A DNA stretch of 5,495 bases, from assembly GCA_036260415.1 (NCBI GenBank), contig DASZZX010000351.1, positions 1 through 5,495 of the forward strand, read 5' to 3'. The notes beneath the pieces were generated by a model that saw nothing but the letters and a program-made list of their open reading frames with translations, was not told where the DNA came from and did no database searches. Positions 1 to 5,495 of this stretch are shown in pieces (position 1 is the first letter of the stretch; every line of letters begins with the position of its first letter). The position numbers and the translations under genes are program-made. The stretch is from DASZZX01 sp036260415 (GTDB lineage Bacteria > Actinomycetota > Nitriliruptoria > Nitriliruptorales > JAHWKO01).

Positions 1-167
1 CGCCGATCGCGACGATCAGCGCCACGATCGGCGTGTTCCCCCAACCGGTGTTCGAACGCGTGGCACCGTCGGTCGCGCAGCTGGTCCAGCAGGTGAACGG
101 CGGCGTGGAGGCCGCCGGAGCCACCCAGCCGGTCCCCGCGACGGCCGATCCCTCCCGCCAGGAGTAA
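1..167 (+). CDS. nuoM: NADH-quinone oxidoreductase subunit M, C-terminal end (5' truncated by window)
   Basis: Only the last 54 codons and the TAA stop (165-167) are present; the reading frame starts at base 3. The visible protein has the end of a hydrophobic helix (IATISATIGVFPQPVFERV) and then a hydrophilic tail of about 35 residues rich in Ala, Gln and Pro. A glycine, an aromatic or hydrophobic residue and then 'P-x-P-V' after the last helix is common at the C-terminus of NuoM, an antiporter-like proton-pumping subunit of the complex I membrane arm. Identity rests on this motif and on nuoN following directly, so it is partly contextual; another antiporter-like subunit such as NuoL is less likely. 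The stop codon lies 3 bases before the nuoN start, so the two are almost certainly co-transcribed. Confidence 0.8.
   Translation, partial: PIATISATIGVFPQPVFERVAPSVAQLVQQVNGGVEAAGATQPVPATADPSRQE
160..164 (+). promoter_or_regulatory. Ribosome binding site of nuoN, overlapping the nuoM end
   Basis: AGGAG lies 6 bases before the GTG at 171 and forms the last codons of nuoM, ending just before its TAA. This supports GTG 171 as the nuoN start and suggests translational coupling of nuoM and nuoN. Confidence 0.75.
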
Positions 168-170
168 CCC

Positions 171-1811
171 GTGGCGCCCTTCGTCGCTCAGGCCTCCGAC
201 CGGCTGCCCGCGCCATCGGTCGAGTTCTCCGCCTTCGCGCCGGAGCTGCTGCTCGTCGGGGCGGCGCTGCTGCTGCTGGTCGTGGCGGTCGCCGGTCCGG
301 CGCGCGGGCTGGTGACGGGGGGCGGCGCGGCCGTGGCGGTCGGCGTGGGCGTGTGGCTGCTGTTCCGAGGGTTCACGGTGCCCGGCGCCGTGTCGGTCGC
401 AGTCGGGGCCGGCACGGGCGCTGTCGCGGTCGCCTTCGCGACGCGGCCGCAGCTGGTGCAGGTGTGGGCGGCGGGCCTGGCGCTCGCCGGAGCACTGGCT
501 CTCACCGTCTGGCAGTGGGGTGACCTGTACCAGCAGGGCGGCGGCGGGACGTTCCTCTCCGGCGCGCTGGCCCTGGACGGCGTCGCTCTGTACACGCGCG
601 TGACCGTGTTCACGACGGGCCTGCTGGTGCTGCCGATCGGCTACGGCTACCTGCTCGAGCGCGGCATCTACCGGCTGGAGTTCGAACCGCTCCTCCTGCT
701 GTCGGTCACGGGGATGACCATCATCGGCGCTGCGGGCGACCTGCTCGTGGCCTTCATCGCCTTCGAGCTGCTGTCGGTGCCGCTGTACGTCATGGCCGGG
801 ATGGCGTTGCGTGACCGCCGCAGCCAGGAGGCGGCGATCAAGTACTTCGTGATGGGTGCGGTGGCCTCGGCCATCCTGGTGTACGGCATCGCGCTGCTGT
901 ACACGGCGACGGGCACGATCGACCTGGGCCTCGTCGGGGACGGCGTGACCCTCATCGGCGTGCCGCAGGGCGTGGTCATGCTCGGCCTCGCCTTGGTGAC
1001 GGTGGGACTCGGCTTCAAGGCGGCCGCGGTGCCGTTCCACTTCTGGGTGCCCGACGTCTACCAAGGCGCACCGACGAACGTGACCGCGTTCATGGCGGCG
1101 GCGACGAAGGCGGCGGCGTTCGCGATCGTGCTGCGGATCTTCCTGGTGGCGTTCGGCCCGCTCGACAGCTCGTGGGTCCCGGTCCTGGCCACGATCGCGG
1201 CCGTCACCATGATGCTGGGCGCCCTCGCCGCGATCGTGCAGCGGGACGTCAAACGGGTGCTCGCCTACTCGTCGGTCGCCCACGTCGGCTACGCGCTGAT
1301 CGGTGTGACGAGCTCGTCACCGGAGGGCGTGTCGGCCACGCTCTACTACCTCCTGACCTACGCGGTGTCCGCGGTCGCCGCGTTCGGCTGCGTGGTCGCG
1401 ATCGAGCGGCGCCGGCGCGGGGAGGTCGCCCTGGTGGACCTCAAGGGGATGGGACGCACCTCCCCCGTCCTCGCCGGCGTGTTCGGTCTGTCGCTGCTGT
1501 CGCTGGCGGGGATCCCGGCGACCGCCGGCTTCGCCGGCAAGTTCGCGGTCTTCCGGGCCGGCGTGTTGGCCGACCTGGAGTGGTTGGTGGTGGTCGGTGT
1601 CGTCTCCAGCGTGGTCGCGGCGTTCTTCTACCTGCGGCTGATCGGTGCGATGTTCCTCGAGGAGCCCGACGACGACCGGGCATGGCAGCCGGTGCTGTCA
1701 ACCGGCATCTCGGCGGGGATCGCGGCGGCGGCGGCCGCGGTGGTGGTTCTCGGCGTGCTGCCCGACGCGTTCGTCACCCTCGCGGACCAGGCGGCGACCA
1801 TCGCGAGGTGA
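171..1811 (+). CDS. nuoN: NADH-quinone oxidoreductase subunit N (antiporter-like proton-pumping subunit)
   Basis: This 546-residue polytopic membrane protein is an antiporter-like subunit of the complex I membrane arm, thought to carry protons across the cytoplasmic membrane during quinone reduction. Hydrophobic segments run from about residue 24 to 535. Family hallmarks are the helix with E199 (AFELLSVPLYV), K224 (AAIKYFVMGA), the block GFKAAAVPFHFWVPDVYQGAP at 281-301 with K283, K313 in the next helix, VKRVLAYSSVAHVGY at 360-374 with H371, and GIPATAGFAGKF at 447-458 with K457. By motif position these correspond to the conserved Glu, Lys and His of the proton path. The YQGAP block and gene position favour NuoN over NuoL or NuoM. 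The length fits actinobacterial NuoN, somewhat longer at the N-terminus than the enterobacterial protein. The GTG start is set by AGGAG at 160-164 and the tight spacing after nuoM. No key residue is missing. Confidence 0.96.
   Translation: MAPFVAQASDRLPAPSVEFSAFAPELLLVGAALLLLVVAVAGPARGLVTGGGAAVAVGVGVWLLFRGFTVPGAVSVAVGAGTGAVAVAFATRPQLVQVWAAGLALAGALALTVWQWGDLYQQGGGGTFLSGALALDGVALYTRVTVFTTGLLVLPIGYGYLLERGIYRLEFEPLLLLSVTGMTIIGAAGDLLVAFIAFELLSVPLYVMAGMALRDRRSQEAAIKYFVMGAVASAILVYGIALLYTATGTIDLGLVGDGVTLIGVPQGVVMLGLALVTVGLGFKAAAVPFHFWVPDVYQGAPTNVTAFMAAATKAAAFAIVLRIFLVAFGPLDSSWVPVLATIAAVTMMLGALAAIVQRDVKRVLAYSSVAHVGYALIGVTSSSPEGVSATLYYLLTYAVSAVAAFGCVVAIERRRRGEVALVDLKGMGRTSPVLAGVFGLSLLSLAGIPATAGFAGKFAVFRAGVLADLEWLVVVGVVSSVVAAFFYLRLIGAMFLEEPDDDRAWQPVLSTGISAGIAAAAAAVVVLGVLPDAFVTLADQAATIAR
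1805..1811 (+). promoter_or_regulatory. Shine-Dalgarno-like GAGGTGA at the nuoN stop
   Basis: GAGGTGA overlaps the nuoN TGA stop. It lies 4 bases upstream of an in-frame CTG (1816) of the next gene, whereas the first conventional start, GTG 1861, has no clear Shine-Dalgarno sequence. It could therefore mark a CTG start or be a chance match. Confidence 0.3.
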
Positions 1812-1860
1812 CGCCCTGAGGACCCCCCGACCCCTCGGCTCGACCGTCCCGCCCCTGGGC

Positions 1861-2838
1861 GTGGCGGAGGGCATCGACGTCACTCCCGTCTTGCGGGAGG
1901 TCGAGCGGCGGCTACGACGGCACGTGACCACCTCGAACCGGCTGCTGGACGAGGCGGCCCGCTACCTCATCGACGCGGGAGGCAAGCGCTTCCGACCGAT
2001 GCTGGTGGCGCTGTGCGCCCACCTCGGCGACCCGCACGATGCCAGGATCCCCGACGCGGGCGTGGTGGTGGAGCTGGTCCACCTGGCGACCCTCTACCAC
2101 GACGACGTGATCGACGAGGCAGCCGCACGCCGCGGTACCCGCTCGGCGAACGCCCGCTGGGACAACACCGTGGCGATCCTCACCGGCGACTACCTGTTCG
2201 CCCGCGCGTCCGAGCTGTCGGCCAGCCTCGGGGTGGAGGTGACCCGCATCATGTCGCAGACGATCGCTCGTCTGTGCGAGGGTCAGATCCACGAGGTGCA
2301 GGGCACCCGCGGGATACGACCGACCGGCGTCCCCCCCGTCGAGCCCACCCTCGAACACCACCTCGCGGTGGTCTCGTCCAAGACCGCGAGCCTGATCGCG
2401 ACCTCCTGCCGCCTCGGCGCGCTCCTCTCCGGCTGCGACGAGCGGGAGGTCACCGACATCGCCCGCTACGGGTGGAACCTCGGCATGGCGTTCCAGCTGT
2501 CGGACGACATCCTGGACGTGGCCAGTGAAGCGGCGGATTCGGGCAAGACGCCCGGCACGGACCTGCGTGAGGGGGTGCCCACCCTGCCGGTCATCTTCGC
2601 GCTCGAGGACGAGCCCGACGGTGAGCTGGCGCGGCTGCTCGACGCCGAGGCGGTGACCGACGAGGCCGTCGGGCGGGCGCTGGGCATCCTGCGCAGCAGC
2701 CGAGCGCTCGAGCGGGCCCGGGCGTTGGCGGCGGCGTACGCCGAGGACGCCAAGGCGGCGTTGGCCCCGTTCCCCGACGGGGCGGCCCGCCGGGCCCTGC
2801 GCCACCTCGCGGACTACACGGTGGTCCGCACCGGCTGA
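1861..2838 (+). CDS. Long-chain polyprenyl diphosphate synthase (all-trans, heptaprenyl to nonaprenyl class)
   Basis: This 325-residue cytoplasmic enzyme extends allylic diphosphates with isopentenyl diphosphate to make a long all-trans prenyl chain, probably the menaquinone side chain. From GTG 1861 it shows the substrate-binding GGKRFRP (40-46), the first aspartate-rich motif DDVID (81-85) in LATLYHDDVID, the K174-T175 pair, FQLSDDILD (211-219) with the second aspartate-rich motif, and GKTPGTDLREG (228-238). All catalytic Asp and Lys/Arg residues are present. Residues before the first motif are small (A76, T77) and that motif has no insertion. In this family bulky residues there limit products to C15-C20, so a long product is inferred; exact length cannot be read. 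The start is uncertain: GTG 1861 gives a typical length, but an in-frame CTG at 1816 has a better ribosome site and would add 15 residues. It lies 49 bases after nuoN in the same direction, so co-transcription is likely. Confidence 0.93.
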   Translation: MAEGIDVTPVLREVERRLRRHVTTSNRLLDEAARYLIDAGGKRFRPMLVALCAHLGDPHDARIPDAGVVVELVHLATLYHDDVIDEAAARRGTRSANARWDNTVAILTGDYLFARASELSASLGVEVTRIMSQTIARLCEGQIHEVQGTRGIRPTGVPPVEPTLEHHLAVVSSKTASLIATSCRLGALLSGCDEREVTDIARYGWNLGMAFQLSDDILDVASEAADSGKTPGTDLREGVPTLPVIFALEDEPDGELARLLDAEAVTDEAVGRALGILRSSRALERARALAAAYAEDAKAALAPFPDGAARRALRHLADYTVVRTG

Positions 2839-2872
2839 TCGCGGCGGCCGCGGGCAAGGTCGTCGCGCGGGT

Positions 2873-2891
2873 GGCTGCGCGCGACGCAGCC
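2873..2891 (+). terminator. GC-rich hairpin 35 bases after the synthase gene, possible terminator
   Basis: A perfect 7-bp stem (GGCTGCG at 2873-2879, CGCAGCC at 2885-2891) encloses a 5-base loop. It lies just downstream of the synthase stop codon, where a terminator for the nuoM-nuoN-synthase unit would be expected. There is no T-run after it, so it is not a classic intrinsic terminator. Actinobacteria often use stems without a U-tract, but stems of this size are also common by chance in such GC-rich DNA. Confidence 0.4.
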
Positions 2892-2930
2892 CTGACCGGT
2901 GGACGTCGGCCGTCCCAGGCGGTGGGGCCG

Positions 2931-2960
2931 TTGGGAGGGCCGCAGAGCCACTGATACAGT
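2931..2960 (+). promoter_or_regulatory. Candidate extended -10 promoter for nuoABC
   Basis: TGATACAGT at 2952-2960 reads as an extended -10 element (TG-N-TACAGT, fitting the TANNNT form of housekeeping promoters). A weak -35-like TTGGGA lies 18 bases upstream at 2931-2936. This is one of the few AT-containing patches in the 200-base gap before nuoA. Transcription would begin around 2966-2968 and leave a leader of about 70 bases. The call is a motif reading only. Confidence 0.4.
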
Positions 2961-2967
2961 GCGGCCC
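2937..2967 (+). other. Hairpin or inverted repeat overlapping the candidate nuoA promoter
   Basis: GGGCCGCA (2937-2944) and TGCGGCCC (2960-2967) are perfect 8-base inverted repeats separated by 15 bases. Inside, CACTG (2949-2953) and CAGTG (2957-2961) form a second inverted repeat around ATA, sharing two bases with the outer arm. The structure covers the -10 element, so it could be an operator-like palindrome. If the start site lies upstream of it, it could instead be an RNA hairpin. The function is not known. Confidence 0.4.
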
Positions 2968-3027
2968 CGCGCCGGGCCCCACGCCTCGGACGGCCGGCAG
3001 GCGATCGGCCTCGTTTCCAGCCACCAC

Positions 3028-3034
3028 GGAGGGA
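3028..3034 (+). promoter_or_regulatory. Ribosome binding site of nuoA
   Basis: GGAGGGA ends 4 bases before the GTG at 3039, with its GGAGG core 6 bases away. It is the strongest Shine-Dalgarno match in the window and fixes the nuoA start. Confidence 0.75.
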
Positions 3035-3038
3035 CCGG

Positions 3039-3422
3039 GTGAGCTTCTACAGCCAGTGGACGACCTTCGCGGTGCTCGTGATGGTCGGTGTCGGGCTGTA
3101 CGCGTCGATCGTCACGCTGAACCGGCTCATGCGCCCCGACGTCCCCAGCCCGGGCAAGCTCTCCACCTACGAGTGCGGTGTCGACCCGGCCGGGTCCGGC
3201 TGGACGCAGGTCAACATCCGCTACTACGTGTTCGCCTTCCTGTTCGTGATCTTCGACGTGGAGAGCATCTTCCTGTTCCCCTGGGCGGTGATCCTCGGCG
3301 GCCTCGACGGTGCCAGCGCGGTCAGCGCGACGTTCGCGCTCACCGAGATGTTCGTGTTCGTCGGCGTGCTCGCGCTCGGTCTGCTGTACGCGTGGCGCAA
3401 GGGGGTCCTGCGGTGGGACTAG
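3039..3422 (+). CDS. nuoA: NADH-quinone oxidoreductase subunit A
   Basis: This 127-residue small membrane subunit of complex I (ND3 homologue) sits at the junction of membrane and hydrophilic arms, and its first loop lines the quinone site. Three membrane helices are visible at about 8-28, 61-81 and 98-118. The loop holds YECGVDP (44-50) with the conserved Cys46, followed by NIRYYVFAFLFVIFDVE (59-75) with D73 and E75, then FLFPWA (78-83). The third helix contains E103. These match the acidic residues known to matter in NuoA. Length is normal. The GTG start follows a strong ribosome site. The gene's end overlaps the nuoB start by 10 bases, a sign of translational coupling. It follows a 200-base gap with a candidate promoter, so it may head a new transcription unit. 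Confidence 0.96.
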   Translation: MSFYSQWTTFAVLVMVGVGLYASIVTLNRLMRPDVPSPGKLSTYECGVDPAGSGWTQVNIRYYVFAFLFVIFDVESIFLFPWAVILGGLDGASAVSATFALTEMFVFVGVLALGLLYAWRKGVLRWD

Positions 3423-3946
3423 TCGATCAGGTCGACCTGCCCAACCCGGTGCGGTTCCTGTTCAACTGGGGCCGTCGGTACTCGCTGTGGGTGATGAACT
3501 TCGGGTTGGCCTGCTGCGCAATCGAGTTCATCGCCGCGTCCACCGCCCGCCACGACTTCATGCGGCTGGGGGTCATCCCCGTCGCGCACGGCCCCCGGCA
3601 AGCGGACCTGCTGGTGGTGGCGGGGACGTTGACCGACAAGATGGCACCGGCCCTCAAGCGTGTGTACGACGAGATGCCCGAGCCCAAGTACGTGATCTCG
3701 TTCGGCTCGTGCTCCAACTGCGGGGGCCCCTACTGGGACAGCTACTCGGTCACCAAAGGGGTCGACCAGGCGGTCCCGGTCGACGTCTACGTGCCCGGCT
3801 GCCCCCCACGTCCGGAGGCGCTGCTGGAGGGCATCCTGCTCCTGCAGGAACGGATCGGCAGGGAGAACCTGCGCGAGCGCATGGTCGCTCGTCGCGAGCC
3901 GATCGTCGTCGATGGGGCGCGGGCGGCGTCGGCGGCGGGAGGCTGA
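3413..3946 (+). CDS. nuoB: NADH-quinone oxidoreductase subunit B (cluster N2 subunit)
   Basis: This 177-residue subunit lies in the hydrophilic arm beside the membrane and holds the terminal [4Fe-4S] cluster N2, which passes electrons to quinone. The four expected ligands are present: C34-C35 in FGLACCAIEF, C100 in GSCSNCGG, and C130 in VPGCPPRPEALL. PRQADLLVVAG (61-71) and KMAP (76-79) are also family motifs. GTG 3413 is chosen because the protein then begins MGL, as many NuoB proteins do, and AAGGGGG (3399-3405) lies 7 bases upstream. It overlaps nuoA by 10 bases. One extra cysteine, C103, stands where well-studied NuoB proteins usually have Ser, within NCGGPYWDSYSV rather than the ASSGGMFNNYA type. 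This suggests a divergent NuoB branch. The last 25 residues are Arg/Ala-rich and unremarkable. Confidence 0.96.
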   Translation: MGLVDQVDLPNPVRFLFNWGRRYSLWVMNFGLACCAIEFIAASTARHDFMRLGVIPVAHGPRQADLLVVAGTLTDKMAPALKRVYDEMPEPKYVISFGSCSNCGGPYWDSYSVTKGVDQAVPVDVYVPGCPPRPEALLEGILLLQERIGRENLRERMVARREPIVVDGARAASAAGG

Positions 3947-3951
3947 ACCGC

Positions 3952-5495
3952 GTGTCCCCGCTGAGACCCGAGGAACTGCAGCAGCTGTTCGACCGTGAGT
4001 TCGTGGATCACGGCTCGGCCCGCCTGCAGTGGGGCCAGGTGACGGTCGACCTCGACGCCACCGGCTACGTGTCAGCGGCCAGGTTCTGTCGCGACGATCC
4101 CCGGCTGGCGATGGACTACTTCGACTGCCTCGCGGGGATCGACGAACGCGAGGACGGCTTCTCGGTCGTGGTCATCCTGTACTCGACCACCACCCACCAG
4201 CGGGTGATGCTGCGCCACCTGTGCGCGGGAGGGCGTGACCGGCCCACGGCGCCGTCCCTGACCGCCCTGTACCGCGGGGCGGACTGGCACGAGCGTGAGG
4301 CGTGGGACATGTTCGGCATCGAGTTCGACGGGCATCCCGGCCTCGCCCCGCGCATCCTGACCACCGAGAACTTCGAGGGTTGGCCGCTGCGCAAGGACTT
4401 CTTCCTGGCCACACGCGAGGCCAAGCCCTGGCCGGGTATCAAGGAACCGCTCGAGCTCGACGAGGACGGCCAGCCGGTCGTGCGCACGCCGGCCGGGCCC
4501 GGCGGCTCACCCGGCCCCAGCGCCCTCGACGAGCTGATGGCCGAGCAGGCCAAGCTGGTCGCCGGGCTGATCGACGAGGTGCCGGCCGAGGCGCCGCACA
4601 CCGCGATCCCCGAGGGCGCGGCGCGTGAGGCGCATCCCGACGAGGAGGCGGCGGCGCGGGCCGAGCGTGCCCGGCGCAAGGCCGCGGAGCTGCGCGCCGA
4701 GAAGGCCGAGGAACGCCGGCGGGCCGAGGAGGCCGGGGAGCCACCGACGGTGGAGGAGCCGCCACCCCCCGGGCAGATCGCGGCGGTCGCGACCGCGCAG
4801 GATCCGCGGGTGACGTCGCCGGAGGACCGGGGCGGCGAAGCGGGAGAGGCCGTCGAGACGGCCCGTCGCGAGCCGAGCGTCTACCCGCCGGGTGAGGAGA
4901 CCGCCACCGAGCGGGCGCGACGGGCGGTGGAGGAGACGGCCGCGATGGTGGAGCACCGTCAGCCCGGTCAAGGCGGGCCTCCTGGCGTCCCACCCGACCC
5001 AGAACTGCCCCAGCTGCAGGGCACGACCCCCCGCGGCGACGAGGCGCGCGGTCATCTGGAGGGTGGCGGGCCGGGCGCCACGCCACCCCAGGCCGGCGAC
5101 GAGCCAGCTCCGGGGGCGGAGGCCGGGAAGCCGCCCACGACCCAGCAACCGGGAGAGGCGCCGGTCGAGGGCGGGATCCACGAGACCGTGGACCGGAAGG
5201 CCGACGCGCAGGTCAGGTCAGGCGGCGAGCGCCCCCGCTCGACGGAGGGTCCTGCCGTCGAGCTGACCGGTGTCCCGGAGGGGGCACCCACCGCGGTCGA
5301 GCTCGGCGGTGACATGGAGCAAGGTCCCGCGCCGGAGCGTGGGGAGACGCCTTCGTCCCCGCCCGCCCGGGACCGGGCCAGCCGGGAGCTGCCCGAGGAC
5401 GCGGTCGACACCCTCCGTGGCGAGGCCCCGGAGACGGGCGATCCGCGCGAGCGGGCCCTGCGTGACCCCGCGGCGCCGGGTCCTGACGACCCGGC
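3952..5495 (+). CDS. nuoC: NADH-quinone oxidoreductase subunit C with very long low-complexity C-terminal extension (3' truncated by window)
   Basis: The frame from GTG 3952 stays open to the window edge: 514 codons plus 2 bases, with no stop seen. GGGAGG (3937-3942) lies 9 bases before the start and nuoB ends 5 bases upstream. Residues 1 to about 165 are a standard NuoC domain of the complex I hydrophilic arm, with DYFDCLAGID (55-64), the signature WHEREAWDMFGIEFDGHP (112-129) and GWPLRKDFFL (143-152). Residues 158-166 read KPWPGIKEP. Stand-alone NuoC proteins are usually about 150-240 residues, so the remaining 340 or more residues are exceptional. The NuoC domain assignment is firm. Whether the frame ends in the tail or continues into another domain, such as NuoD as in the enterobacterial NuoCD fusion, cannot be seen here. 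Confidence 0.93.
   Translation, partial: MSPLRPEELQQLFDREFVDHGSARLQWGQVTVDLDATGYVSAARFCRDDPRLAMDYFDCLAGIDEREDGFSVVVILYSTTTHQRVMLRHLCAGGRDRPTAPSLTALYRGADWHEREAWDMFGIEFDGHPGLAPRILTTENFEGWPLRKDFFLATREAKPWPGIKEPLELDEDGQPVVRTPAGPGGSPGPSALDELMAEQAKLVAGLIDEVPAEAPHTAIPEGAAREAHPDEEAAARAERARRKAAELRAEKAEERRRAEEAGEPPTVEEPPPPGQIAAVATAQDPRVTSPEDRGGEAGEAVETARREPSVYPPGEETATERARRAVEETAAMVEHRQPGQGGPPGVPPDPELPQLQGTTPRGDEARGHLEGGGPGATPPQAGDEPAPGAEAGKPPTTQQPGEAPVEGGIHETVDRKADAQVRSGGERPRSTEGPAVELTGVPEGAPTAVELGGDMEQGPAPERGETPSSPPARDRASRELPEDAVDTLRGEAPETGDPRERALRDPAAPGPDDP
4474..5495 (+). other. Region encoding the NuoC extension: predicted disordered, charged and Pro/Gly-rich
   Basis: This covers NuoC residues 175 to at least 514. 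The sequence has no Trp, Phe, Cys or Asn and only one Tyr (Y311), and is dominated by Glu, Ala, Pro, Gly and Arg. Residues 190-210 may form a short helix. Residues 229-262 form a strongly charged Glu/Arg/Ala/Lys helix-like stretch, and 315-337 a second one. From about residue 338 on it is Pro/Gly/Glu-rich with no evident fold. A hand count of codons 263-514 finds roughly 85 percent ending in G or C, so it looks genuinely translated and not a frameshift product. No transmembrane segment or enzyme motif is visible. Confidence 0.75.

Noticed and set aside
2922..2982. Long-range 8-base inverted repeat GTGGGGCC / GGCCCCAC around the nuoA promoter region
   Set aside because: The arms are 45 bases apart, made almost only of G and C, and compete with the closer 2937-2967 hairpin, so chance is the simplest explanation.
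1912..3027. Long open frame of 371 codons on the minus strand
   Set aside because: It lies opposite the prenyl synthase gene, whose family motifs are unmistakable. Its translation is Arg/Gly/Ala-rich with no recognisable domain, as expected of a mirror frame in GC-rich DNA.
2899..3042. Small 47-codon open frame (GTG start) in the gap before nuoA, its TGA overlapping the nuoA GTG
   Set aside because: It has no ribosome site, uses codons rare here (AGA, AGG, ACA), and would start upstream of the candidate promoter. The overlap with the nuoA start is probably chance.
4439..5181. Overlapping open frames of 215 and 224 codons on the minus strand, opposite the nuoC tail
   Set aside because: They are Arg/Pro/Leu-rich with no motif. 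The + strand frame continues unbroken from a firm NuoC domain with G/C-ending codons, so these are most likely shadows.
5254..5304. Repeated Ala-Val-Glu-Leu coding segment in the nuoC tail (5254-5265 and 5293-5304)
   Set aside because: It is only four residues, with differing third-position bases in a low-complexity region; there is no sign of a longer tandem repeat.
3952..5495. Frameshift or decayed neighbouring gene as the origin of the nuoC tail
   Set aside because: The other forward frames are interrupted by stops in this stretch, the tail keeps strong third-position G/C bias in the nuoC frame, and no domain fragment is seen in another frame. A sequencing error cannot be fully excluded.

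Overview
The window is very GC-rich coding DNA, all on the + strand. GTG is the preferred start codon and the third codon positions are strongly G/C. Together with the sequence style of the Nuo proteins, this points to a member of the Actinomycetota. I cannot name the genus; a deep-branching, high-GC lineage is possible but unproven. The window lies inside a respiratory complex I (proton-pumping NADH:quinone oxidoreductase type) locus.

Layout: (1) the last 54 codons of nuoM; (2) a complete nuoN, whose ribosome binding site overlaps the end of nuoM; (3) a complete long-chain polyprenyl diphosphate synthase gene, probably making the side chain of menaquinone, the quinone that complex I reduces; (4) a 200-base non-coding gap with a stable GC hairpin, a candidate extended -10 promoter and a second hairpin overlapping that promoter; (5) nuoA and nuoB, which overlap by 10 bases; (6) nuoC, which starts 5 bases after nuoB and is still open at the window edge.

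Two things stand out. First, nuoM and nuoN, the usual last genes of a nuo operon, lie upstream of nuoA, nuoB and nuoC, the usual first genes. This implies two nuo gene sets in tandem or a split and permuted operon. Second, NuoC has a normal domain of about 165 residues followed by at least 340 more residues of low-complexity, Pro/Glu/Ala/Gly/Arg-rich sequence with no Trp, Phe, Cys or Asn. It has no stop codon before the window ends.

NuoM and NuoN are antiporter-like proton-pumping membrane subunits. NuoA is a small membrane subunit near the quinone site. NuoB carries the terminal Fe-S cluster N2, and NuoC is part of the hydrophilic connecting module. The synthase links quinone supply to the same locus. 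I see no mobile element, CRISPR array, tRNA or rRNA. Apart from the NuoC tail and the gene order, this is a recognisable housekeeping locus rather than a new system.
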